DNA from: Rhodosporidiobolus odoratus
Taxonomy: Eukaryota; Basidiomycota; Microbotryomycetes; Sporidiobolales; Sporidiobolaceae
Reading direction: 5' to 3'
Assembly (NCBI GenBank): GCA_034387635.1
Contig: JAOANU010000016.1
Location: 248,001 to 312,000 of the forward strand
DNA: 64,000 nt
The notes below the pieces were generated by a model that had not been told where the DNA came from, searched no databases, and saw nothing but the letters and a program-made list of their open reading frames with translations. Shown here piece after piece: positions 23,765 to 34,268 of this stretch. Made by a program: the position numbers and the translations under genes. Position 1 is the first letter of the stretch, and each line of letters begins with the position of its first letter.

Positions 23765-26700
23765 ATGGGCATACTCCGCAAATTGACTCGCAAGTCGAGC
23801 CCAACCCGCGGACCGATTACATCTGGTCGCGCAACTTCACCATCTCCCGCACCTTCGGTTTCGTTGTAAGCACCTCTGTTCTGCTTGTCTAGTTATATTG
23901 TAGCTTAACAGACTTCTCACAGTACCTCGAGCTCATCCGGCCACGGCCACTCCTCGACACCGCTGCCTGAGACGACTGCTACAACGCCCCTCTCTCAGAC
24001 CCTCCCCTCTTCAGCATCTACCTCAGCCGACTCGCCTCTTTCTTCCCTCCCACCACCACCAGTTCCCGTGCCAAATGGGGCGTACGACATTCCCTACTCC
24101 CAAGCGTCGCCGACGAGCGACGCCGTTTCCACGCCGAAGGAAAAGGAGGTCGTGGTGGGGCGGCAGGCCGGTACAGATGATGCGCTAGCACGAGGGAATG
24201 CTGAGCCAATCGAGGTTGCTGGCGACTCGAGCTCCGACAGCGACCACTTCGAAGATGCAGATTCGGGAGACGAGGCAGATTTCGCTGCAGCAGAAGAAAT
24301 CTTGCCTGCGCCTTCCGACAAAGCTACCCTGCCGATAGCCCCTGATGCGACTTCCCGAGGTCCAGCCGCGCCTCCGCCTTACACTGCGCCCACTTCAGCT
24401 CGGCCAAGGGAAGAAATGAGCAAGGCCGCGAGGTTGGCGGCGGAAAAGATGGAGCAAGAGGTCAAGCTGCGGCCAAAGTTAGGCAAGCCTCTATCTGCGT
24501 TAACGGCACAAGACGTCGCCTTAGGGGAGGACGATATCCGAGAAGATATCTCGGTGATCTGGAAGGCACTGTGCGTGACCCTCTAACAGCAAAGACTCGT
24601 TCGCGACTGACCTTCTCCTTGTACAGGCATCTCTTCCTCTCCTCACGCATGCTCGAAGCCGAAGAGATCCTCTCCACTGCCAAAGATCACCGTCTCTACT
24701 ACTCCGTCGGCTTCTCCCTCGTCCAAGCGATCAAGAGTCTCGCCACCTTCGAACCAGCAGATCTCGAAGCGGCAATTCAATGTTCGCGCGAATCTCGGGA
24801 GATTGCGCAGCTCCTGCGAAAGAAGGATCACGGCCTGTTTGAGCGCGTCGGGAGCATCGCGAAGGGGTCGACCTCGGTTGCGAGTGTGCGGGCTATGTCC
24901 GTTGTGCAGCGACATGCTGAACTCGTTTACGCCGAGTGTACTTTGCTGAAGGTGCGTCGGGCTCCATGGTACTCTACGATTGCGTAGACTCACGAGCACG
25001 CGCATGTGCAGGCCGTACTCGGCATTATCTACTCCGGCGACTTCTTCGCTTTCCTCAAGGAAGCGCTCAACATGCGAAGCGCTTATGCCATCTATCGGAC
25101 ACTCGCCAAGTATATCGAAGAAGCGGATATGGCACATGGTGGAGGCGAGGACGACCCGTCAATCGACCAGGACTTCCGGTCGGGAGTATGCTTGGGGAAT
25201 GGGATGATCAGCTTAATTGTAAGTCTCCCTCTTGCTTCCCGTATATCATCCTTTTCTTTTCGCACTTTCTCTTGAACTACGGAGTACGCTAGAGCGCCTG
25301 ACGAACACACACCCCGACGCAGCTTTCCCTCCTGCCTGGTTCAGTCCTGAAGCTTTCCTCCGTTTTCGGCATTACTGGCGACCGCGACTCGGCTATAGCC
25401 TTGCTGATGAAGCCGGGAGGGTGGAAAGTTGGCGTGAAGGAACCGGGGACTGAGCCAGAGAAGGAAGGCTTGAGGCGAACAGGTTCGCCCTCTTGCCACT
25501 TTGAAGCCGCTCGTAGGGTGCTGACCGAAAACGGGCACAGTCTGCGACATGGTGCTCTTGATGTACCATCTCGTCATTGCTAGCTACATTCCGTACGTTG
25601 GTTTTTTCTTTTCTTTTCTTCCTCTCCATTGACCCGTATTGCTGCCGTAGTACCGGAGCCGTCGATGTGCCGACCGCGTCCAACATCCTGCACTACCACC
25701 TTGACCGGTATCCCGATGGGTACGCTTATTTCCTTCCTTGCACCAGTCTCTCACTTCTTCTCTTCGTCTCTTCCGCTCCCTGGCTGACGCTATCCTGTCC
25801 GCAGCATTTTCTTCCTGTACTTCGGCGGTCGATTACGCACCATGGAGACTGTGCTGGACGAAGCCAAGGCGTCCTACCACCGGGCTATCGCGGCACAATC
25901 CGAATTCAAGCAGCTTGGGCACATCTGCTACTGCAAGTTCTGGCTCCCACCCTTTTTCGCCCGCAGAGAAACTGACGTTTCTCGCTTTACAAGGGGACCT
26001 CGGACTCGCGTCGTTGGCACAAGGAGACTGGACAGGTGGTCACGAGTACTTTACCATCCTCGACAAAGAGTCCAACTGGTCAAAGGCGAGTCGTTTCTCT
26101 GCCGCGCACACATTTCGTCGGCCTACTGATACAGTCTCTCTTCAGGCCATCTATGCCTACGCGAAAGCCGTCACTCTGTACGAAGCCGGTCTGTCCCTAG
26201 CCGAAGTCTCGTCAACGATGCAAACCATCCCAGCTCTCCTCCAGCGAATAGGTGGCAAATCCATCCCGGTGGAGAAATTCATCTCACGACGCGCGCGCAA
26301 GTTCGTCTCGCAAGACAACCGACTTAGCCTGCCTGGCATCGAAATTGCCTACGTTCTCAACTCGCTTGGGACGGCGCCGAGGTCGGTTCTGTACGAGGAG
26401 CATTTGAAGCAGGTCGAAGCGGTATTGGAGAAGCTTGAGGCTGCTAGTGCACCGAAGGAGGATAAGAACGGAGGGTACGAGTACTGGGATGGTACGCTCG
26501 TCTTTGCTCCTTTTGTGTATATTCTCGACTGAGCCGATCCTTTGTTTGCTCGAGCAGATTATGCCCTCGCCCACTTCCTTCGCGGGGTCATCTATCGCCT
26601 AATCGCCCACCCCGAGCCGCATGTCAAGAATGATCCGGAGGCACCACCAGTTCTGCCTGAACAAGCAGACGAACAGGCTCTTTCGTCCTTCAAGTAGGAG

Positions 26701-27128
26701 TCGTTGCCTATCGTGCTTCCTCCTTGAGACGTGTTGACCGAGCTCTTCCCGCAGCAACATCCTCCAGCACAGCAAGGAGATTCAACACGACCACCATCTC
26801 GTCTACTTCGCTCGTACGTGCTTCTGCCTTTGGCCTGTTTCCATGCCTCGGCGGCCTGACCTACAAATTCTCGGCGCAGACTACGAGCTCGGCCGACTGC
26901 ACCATTGCCGCAGCGAGTACGACAAGGCTCGCGAGCACTATGACAATGTCATGGGTGGCCGAGTCGTGATCGAGAAGAAGTCGAAAGGCAAAGTCAGCTT
27001 GCAGGTGCGTCTCTCTCTCTGCTCTTACCGCCTCGTTCGCTTGCTGACCCCGGAGCTATCGTCGTCAGAATATGGTCGTCCTGCGAGCTAACAGCGGGCT
27101 GCAGGTGCTCAAGGAGGAAGGACACTGA
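23765..27128 (+). CDS. IML2: Iml2/TTC39-family tetratricopeptide protein
   Basis: ATG 23765 (MGILRKLTRKSS), then an intron at 23866-23922 that restores the frame into a Ser/Pro-rich, acidic disordered region up to about 24,470. The family domain (Iml2/TTC39, formerly DUF3808) begins at EDDIREDISVIWKAL and continues across many introns with HLFLSSRMLEAEEIL, LYYSVGFSLVQAI, VCDMVLLMYHLVIASYIP, NILHYHLDRYPDG, FFLYFGGRL, and late TPR-like helices (ADYELGRLHHCRSEYDKA). It ends at TGA 27126-27128. In budding yeast Iml2 is a mitochondria-associated outer-membrane/cytosolic protein linked to clearance of inclusion bodies through lipid droplets (established for yeast; transfer here is inference). At least ten introns. 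The acidic stretch near 24,230-24,290 is typical of the linker ahead of the domain. Recognition rests on the conserved VILHYHL/LYFGGR-type motifs. Confidence 0.83.
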
Positions 27129-27554
27129 ACTGCCGGAATTATCTTTCTTTCTTGTTTTTCACTGTACTTTCTATCGCTGCGCCTCTCTCTCCTTGTTGTC
27201 GCTCAACTAGTATGTGTCAGCACTTGCGCATGTCTCCTTAGTCGCTCGTCTTCGTCTCCAAATTTGCAACTTGGTCTTCTCGTGCGCGTGCGTGGGAAGA
27301 AAGTAGCACTTCCGGGCTCCATCAGCGGCAGCGCTGGTCCTTGGAAAAACCCTCCGAAGATCTTGTAACCAGGCTGAGATCCCGTTCAACCTGCCAAGTG
27401 CGCCAGGTCGAAAGCGTAATTCGCCTTTGCTTGATCGGCCAATCTCGTCCTCTTTCCTGTGTCCGTGTCACCACTGTCCCGTGAGTCTGCTGAGCTACTT
27501 GCACGCCCTCTTGTCGGCTTCTGCTGACCGTCCACGCCTATTGCAGCTCCAGCC
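27129..27554. promoter_or_regulatory. Intergenic region between IML2 and the B12D-like gene
   Basis: 426 bp between tandem plus-strand genes. It should contain the IML2 3' UTR and the promoter and leader of the next gene. No ORF or RNA gene can be supported. Confidence 0.4.
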
Positions 27555-28417
27555 ATGTTCGCTGCTGCCCGCCCCTCCCTTCGCTCCGCCGTTCCCGTCG
27601 CTCGCCGCGCTGCCTCCACCAGCGCTGCCGGTGCCAAGTGCGCTCATTTCCCTGCGTCCGCTCCCCGTAGGTAAGCCAGTACTGACCGCGCCATCCCCGC
27701 TACCGCCACTTTTCATTCCTCGCCTCGCCTCCTCAACTTCCCGAACTCGTGACCACCTCATACATCTCGTTCTGTTACGTCCACTCGCTCGCCCTCGACT
27801 CGAACAGGCCGTCGCCCTACGCCGTCTGGAACGAGCCGGCCGCGTACCCCATCTTTGTGACTGTCGGTCTCGGTACGTTGAAACTCCTTTTCTCCTCCCA
27901 TACTGCATTTTCATTCTGGGACTTACCCCACCTTGTCAATCACAACCGCAGCCTGCTTCGGTGCTGGGTGGTGTGCGTCTGCCTTCTTTCTGCGGGGTCA
28001 CCATACGGGACTTAGCCGTGCTGACAGACTACTGTTTCGTATCACACCTTGCCTTCAACCTGCGGCCGGTCGCTTCGTGCCTCGTCTGCCGACTCCGCTA
28101 CCACAGACTTGACCCGCCTCGCCCGCAGCCCGGACATCATCTGGGACCGTCACAACAACCCCACCCCCTGGAACAAGGTGCGTCATGATTGCTGAACCAA
28201 GAGTATGAAGAGAAGGCAGGCCTAACTGATCAAATGGCTCTACCCGTCCTCGCACTTGACCTCGCACAGGTTGAGCAAGGTACCCTCACCAAGATGTTCA
28301 CCAACCAGCCGGACAAGGTATGTGCTTGTTTGTTCCCTGTCTGAGCCGTGCTGATTCTTCTTCTTCCCCTGACTTGGCATCTTCTTCCTTGTGCAGTTCG
28401 ACAAGAAGTACTACTGA
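27555..28417 (+). CDS. Small mitochondrial B12D/NDUFA4-like protein
   Basis: ATG 27555 opens a mitochondrial presequence-like N-terminus rich in Arg, Ala and Ser (MFAAARPSLRSAVPVARRAA). Later exons encode PSPYAVWNEPAAYPIFVTVGLA, a single hydrophobic segment, then LARSPDIIWDRHNNPTPWNK, VEQGTLTKMFTNQPDK and FDKKYY, stop at 28415-28417. The arrangement (short hydrophobic helix, then a SPDIxWDR-NPxPW block) matches the B12D/MLRQ family, whose mammalian member NDUFA4 sits on respiratory complex IV/supercomplexes (family knowledge). I can read the first and last exons clearly, but the junctions between about 27,970 and 28,090 are not resolved, so exact protein length is uncertain. Confidence 0.65.
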
Positions 28418-28789
28418 TTGTCGACTCGCACCGCATTCACTCTTTGGATGCTTGATCGAGGGTAGACCCGTTTGATGATATAGTTCGGGGTCGGGGGAAG
28501 GAGGAGGTTGTTGATGTTGATTTTTCTTTTGCGCTCGCGATACATTGAGCTTGCTGCAGGGTAGATGATAATCCTGTGCGGGCTTGCAAACACATTTGGC
28601 TTTCCTTTATCCCGTGTCCTATCAGTGAGAAAGCGGAAAGAACCCCCGCCCCCACTTTTCAACACTTTCTCTGCGCTCTTCTTCACTCTCTTCTGGCGGT
28701 CATCGCTCGACCATTTCCCCAGCGTGACTTCTCCCGCACTATCTAATTCGGCTCTCTAATCACCAGTACAGGGTGCACCGCGGTCTCCC
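28418..28789. promoter_or_regulatory. Intergenic region
   Basis: 372 bp between two plus-strand genes, AT-richer than its surroundings near 28,500-28,640, as expected for 3' UTR and promoter. ORFs on the minus strand here look spurious. Confidence 0.35.
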
Positions 28790-31700
28790 ATGTCGCTCAC
28801 TGCGCCAGGAGTTTCGGAGCAACAATCAGTCAGAGCTGCCCTGGCAGCCGCTTTACTAGGTGTGTACGCGCCTAAATCCGGCTCGTAGCAGGCTAACAAA
28901 GCGCTACAGGCCACGACACATCGCCTGAAGCACTTGGCGACCCTTCCCTCCCCATCCATACTTCCGCTCTCCTCGCTCCGTTCCGACACCTTCTCGCCGT
29001 CCGACCAGCTTCTCCTTCACTCGAGTCTGTCCCGACAAGCCCAGAGAGTTTTCAACACGTCGTCGCAGAGCAACAGGACGAAGTCGACGGACCACAGGGC
29101 TTTGTCCGTCCAGGGGCCTACTCCGCGAGGGGCTCAAACGCCGGTAGCGAGTATGGAGGAGTAATAGCTGGGCAGAGAGGAAGCGTGGCTAGCAGTATGA
29201 TGTGGACCTCAGTGGGGCAGGATGGGCCCGCTCCGCCGCCGCCTCTTCAACTTGATCCGGAGGAAGAAGAACGGCTCGCGGACGAGTGGGGGTTGAGTAA
29301 GGCGCTCTCGATCGTGGAGGACGACATAGCCACTGGTAGCAGTACTCCTGCCACGCCGGCACAGGCTTGGGAATTGGACAACTTGGCCGGGATCGGACTA
29401 CGGAGGTTCCCTACCGCGACCGCGATGAGCGAAGCTGGCCTGTTAGACCAGGAACGCAAGGCAGAGGCGTTGGCAGAAGCGGCAGCAGGGGAGGATATGG
29501 AGATCCTCGAGACGAAGTCTATGCCCGACCTGGACAGACCTCGGTCCGTCTCTTTCGCCGACGCGGTTCTTACCGGCCTCGACTTCAAACTGGAGGAAAG
29601 GGCGGCGATCAAGGCCATGAGGGGAGTGGCTGAGGAGGAAGACGAGGCTCAGTCAGAGGGCGGTTTCCCTCGCATAAAAATCCTTGAGCGCTCGCCGACG
29701 GAACGGAGGTTGAGGGCGAGGGCGCAAAGCGTCGGACCCGAACTGGGCCTTTCCGCTCTCCCTACGTTCTCGGATCTCGCCGCCGTCGCTTCGGGTCCCA
29801 GCAGCACCGGAATGAGCGGCGGCATCGCCTCGCGCGACTCGCTCTTCCTCAGCCCTTCAGCCTGCGCCCAGAGTAGCGTGGGCACCCTTTCCGGCCGTCG
29901 CAACTCTACCTTCTCTGCCCAAGGCTCTCGTCGAGGCTCCTTCGACGCCCTCTCAGCAGTCGACGCACTCGAATCCCGACTATCCATCGCCATTCCCTCA
30001 GGCTTCTCTTCCGGTCCCCGTTCTCCCATCTCTCCCACCTCTCCCGCTTCGCCAAACTCCGCTTTCCCACCTCGACCATCTACCTCTCTCTCCTGCACCA
30101 CGACTCCAATCGAGCTCTCCACTCCCGGCTTCACCTCGCGGTTCGATCCGATGGTTATCGCTGCACAACGAGCCAAATTGCTCAAGGACCGCCCGCAGTT
30201 TCAGAATGAGGATGGGGGCAAACCGCCAAAAGTCGTACTCATGCCCGCACCTTTAGCAGGTCGACCTCCTTCCCCTATTCGTAAAGAGCGAAAGGAAGGT
30301 CCAAATAGCGAAGGCGAAGACGAGGAGGAAGAAGAAGAGGAAGAAGAACCCGAGGAACAGGAGGACGACAAGCCTCAACGACCCGCCGGAGCGCTTTATG
30401 GTCGTAGTCTGATGGACGTCATTGCGGAGCGCAAGGCTGTGCAAAAGGGCAAAAATCGGGCTTACGTCCCTGGGACGGACGGGAGGAGGAGTATGTTTGA
30501 TTGGAAGGAAACCTCTCCGGCAGCTGCGGAGGCGTTGGCTCGACTTGAAGGGCAGGGAAGAGAGCTGGGTACGGAGGAGAAGGAGGACGATGTCCCTCTT
30601 GCGCTGGTTCCGGCTGGCGGAGCTCATCGGAAACAGCAGATCGAGGAGGACAGCCACCAGAAACAATTGGCCAGGATCGCCAAATCCAAGTCGCACGTCT
30701 CGATCTTCGGTCCGGATCTGATCTACCAGCGGGAGTTGGCGGCGGCGAAGGAGGTGGAAGATGAGGAGAGGAGGGAGAGGGAAAGAATGGAGGAAGTGGA
30801 GAGGGCGAAGGAGGAGAAACGGAGGAGGAAGGAGGAGAAGAGGAAGAGTAAGGGGAAGTTGAGGAGGAAGAGTCAGGGGGCTTTGCCGGCCATGGAGACG
30901 AGCACGGAGTGGCAGAGCAGGGAGAGGGAAGAGTATGAATGGACTTCCGAGGTTGTCGAAGGTATGGTTTCCGTCTTCCCGCTGCTCTCTCCCTGCATAC
31001 TAACTATGCGACTTGATAGACCGCTACTATCCGGCATCTTCGGCAGCCTACCCGCTACAGCCCCCGTCCCCACCTCGTCATGTTGGCCATTCTGTCGCTC
31101 CCTCGCTTTCTATCCCCACCGCCCTTACCACCGCTCGCGCCGCGTCCCTGGCAGACGGCGACTGGTTCCGTCCCGCTTCTCCGCCGGTCAAGCTCACAAA
31201 CGACTCGGACGACGAGGAAGAAGACGAGTCCTATAAGCCGAGGCCGATCAGCTCGCTCGCACATTCAGGCTTGCTGAGCCCGCCAGAAGAGGGACGTGGG
31301 AAGCCAAGAACATCCTTCGGCTCAGAATCGTCGGATGAGAACAGAGACGAGGAAGATCAGCCGATTCGGTCTGTTGTGCGTATTAGTTTCTTTTCCTCCT
31401 GCAGCCGATGCTGATATCGCGCACCCCTAGCCTACCGCTCGTACCTCATTTCGTCTCTCTCTCTCCTTCCCCGGCGAGACTAGCGCCGACCACTCCGCCG
31501 ACCTCTCTCTCACCGCCTCCATCCTCTCGCCAACCTCAACCACGTCACGCCACCTTCCACTGCCCGGTCAGCCCAGCTCCGTCGGCCACGGAGGCAAAGC
31601 CAACGCGAGCATCGCCGAGACAGAAGACGATCGACCCCTCGGAGTCCGGTATTCGCGGCAATCATTGGCGTTTTCGCCAGACCCGCAACAGGACGACGAA

Positions 31701-32456
31701 GATGAGGATGAGGAACCGCTCGCACGGCGGTACTCTCGTCTTTCTCTTGGGGGAACGCTTGATCTGTCAGCAGTAGAGAGCAGCGGAGAACGACTCGGCC
31801 TCGACTTTGGTGGTGGGGAGAAAGAACGGCAAGAGGAGCTCGAGGGAGGCGTCGGAAGTGAAGACGAAGACGACAAGCCTCTCGGTGCCCGCTTCTCTGT
31901 CATGCCCGCTGGCAGTTCAGATGAGGACGACGTCCCCCTTGCCTTCCGCCGCCTCTCCCTCGCGCCTTCCGCCGTCTTCGCGCAGCAGCAATACCCGACG
32001 CAAGTCAAGGCAACTCTCCACACCCTCGACGACGACGGTCAAACAGTCCACAGCGAAGACTCGGACGACAAACCCCTCGGACTGAAAGCTGCCGCCGCTA
32101 CCAACGTCGCCTTCCCTCAAGCTCAGAGCGGTTTCTTCCCGCCTCCTTCGGTTCCTTTCGCCGGCGCCCCTTACAACCTCCCCTTCGCCCCTTCCATGCC
32201 CTTATTCTTCCCTCCCGCCGCTGCGGCTGGCTATCCCTTCGCTGCTGCGTCCGGCATGCCTATGCCCATGCCCATGCAGATGGGCGCAGGCGGAGGAGGG
32301 CAAGACTCGATGGGACTCGCCTTGGCGCAGATGCAGATGCACGCGGCCATGCAGCAACAGCAGGCGGTGATGGAGGTTGGAGGGGCCGTTGGAGGGGTGG
32401 TGGGAGGGCCGCAGCCGGGGGAGAATATCGAGAGGTGGAGGAGGGGGGTTTTCTGA
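28790..32456 (+). CDS. Large disordered protein with repeated DDxPL(G/A)xR(Y/F)S motif
   Basis: ATG 28790 (MSLTAPGVSEQQ), a short first exon, an intron ending near 28,910, one very long exon to about 30,960, and further exons to TGA 32456. I do not recognise a named family. Visible: Ser/Pro-rich disordered N-terminal half; the block SRFDPMVIAAQRAKLLKDRP near 30,140 with KVVLMPAPLAG near 30,230, which looks conserved; an acidic Glu run near 30,320; YGRSLMDVIAERKA near 30,400; and a long Lys/Arg/Glu charged helix at 30,720-30,900. The C-terminal 350 residues hold at least five degenerate copies of a motif: DDRPLGVRYSRQS, DEEPLARRYSRLS, DDKPLGARFS, DDVPLAFRRLS and DDKPLGLKA. A Met/Ala/Pro/Gln-rich tail follows. 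The basic-x-S pattern after each acidic PL motif would suit basophilic kinases; this is inference. Probably a cytoplasmic scaffold or regulator. Confidence 0.7.
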
Positions 32457-32689
32457 ACAGACACTCGAACATGATTGACCACTATGGGCGTTTGTATTGG
32501 CTTTACTTACTTTCTTTCGGGTTCATGAGCAGTATATTTGTCGTTGTTTCCTTTGCGCCATAGTCATCGTTCCTCTCCATCCCTTACTTATGTGATAACG
32601 AGAGGGAAAAGGTACGGATTGAGGAAGTGACCGCGTGGAGCTGGGGGACACAATCTTGTCTCCCTTCTTGGACCCGTCGACTCGTCGCT

Positions 32690-34040
32690 ATGGTCCGCTT
32701 GACAGCAGCAACTGCGCTATTGGCACTCAGTCTCGCGCCCTATTCTAGCGCCAACCCGCTCAAGTCGCTACAAGATGCCGGAAGCAACCTCGTCAAGACG
32801 GGCTTGAAGCGCGTCCTGGGTTTCAACGAGACGCAGATCGAGCGAGTCATGAAGACTGAGGCGCACAAACTCGACGGTCATCCCTATGCTGGTACGTCTC
32901 GTTCCCTGCTTGTCGGATAGAGCGCGAGAGATAAGGTCAGGCTGATCAGGTTTATCTCGTTGCAGTCGACTTGACGGATGAGAATTGGGAGACTGTGCTG
33001 GCTACTGGGTCAGAGAACCCTTTCGCGAAGCCGCTGGGGGAGGATGCGGCTTGGGTCATCACCGTATATGGACCGGATCCGTTCGTCTGTTTTTCCCCCT
33101 CTTTTCCTCCATTCTCCCTGCTTTGACGAAGCATACTTAGTCTCTTGCGCACACGCAGCATCTCCAAAGTCTTCGTCGAAGGGACGAATGCTGTCGCTAC
33201 CTACAACTCGAGTGCCGCCGGCGGAACCTTGCCCTCAAACTTGCACTTCGCCCGGCTTTCTTACGCTACTCAGACAATCCTGCCTACTAAATGGTGGTTG
33301 TGGCGGTGCGTCAAATTCTACTTTTCTTCCATGTCCTCCGTCCTGACCGAAACTGCGGTAACAGCGTCCCGGTGATTGTGGTCGCCACCGATAAAATGCA
33401 AACTTTGCGATTCATTCGACCGGGTCAGGTCAGGCCATTTGCTGGGGATATCAGCGAGTTACTGCAGCACAGGGAGATGTGGGAACGTGCGCCCGTGTGG
33501 AAAGGAGTGGCTGCGCCGGGAGGAAGACTGTGCGTCGCTTGCTTATTCCGCAGAAACCTTCCGTCTTTCCTCCACCTCGGACGAAGCTGTTGCGGGGTGC
33601 TGACCTGCGTCGGGCGACGTGCAGCGAGCAAATGTTGCATCAGATCGCCGTCTACTGGGCACGGTTCCACCAGGTCTCGAGCAAAGTACCCAACTTTGTC
33701 CTGCTCGCCTTCAGCGGGTTCTTGATGAACTTTGTCCTCTCTTACGTACGCCTTTTCTTCCTCAGTTCGCCTCCCCATCCCTTCCCTTCCCTTTCCGATC
33801 CTGGCGATCGAAAGACGCGCTCACGGCGCTTCTTCCCCAGTTCCACAAAGACGACAAGCAGCTGCAGAAGGAGCACGATGCGAGGAAGGCGAAGGAAAGG
33901 TAAGCCGTGTCCCTCTCTACCTAACAGCCACCTGCTCACTGGCATCACATGACAGAGCCGGTGCGGCTGCCTCTGCTGCCGCCCCTGCAGCATCGACAAC
34001 GGCTACACAGGCGAAAAAGGCGCCTGGAAAAAGGAAGTGA
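32690..34040 (+). CDS. Secretory-pathway thioredoxin-like membrane protein lacking CxxC
   Basis: ATG 32690 starts a signal peptide (MVRLTAATALLALSLAPYSS). The luminal part reads DLTDENWETVLATGS, WVITVYGPDP and, after further introns, FARLSYATQT, WLWRAPVIVVATD and LRFIRPGQVRPFAGDISELL. This order (short strand, EN-W, a VITVYG strand, then xAPVIVV with the position of a thioredoxin cis-Pro, then a F-x-G-D-I-xEL helix) is like TMX/PDI-type thioredoxin folds. No CxxC occurs where the active site would be (GPDPI instead). Near the C-terminus there is one transmembrane segment (NFVLLAFSGFLMNFVLSY), then a Lys-rich, Ala-rich cytosolic tail ending in PGKRK. A chaperone-like or adaptor role in the ER is an inference. 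Other possibility: a lineage-specific membrane protein of unrelated fold. Confidence 0.6.
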
Positions 34041-34268
34041 AGTAAATCAGAGGATGTTCGAGATTTGGTAAAAATATCCGGGGTGTATGTTATGCTATAA
34101 GACTGCCATAAGTGCTACCGTACGCGCAAATCGAGAGGGAAAAGGCTCAAGTGGTGCTTCCGGTTGGGAACTTGTGTCACGGTCATCTCCCACTCTCATC
34201 TCTCGCTGGCTTGCTAGACGTATACGCTCCCCTGCTTGCTTGACAGGCTACTAGCTGCGCCTATAGCC

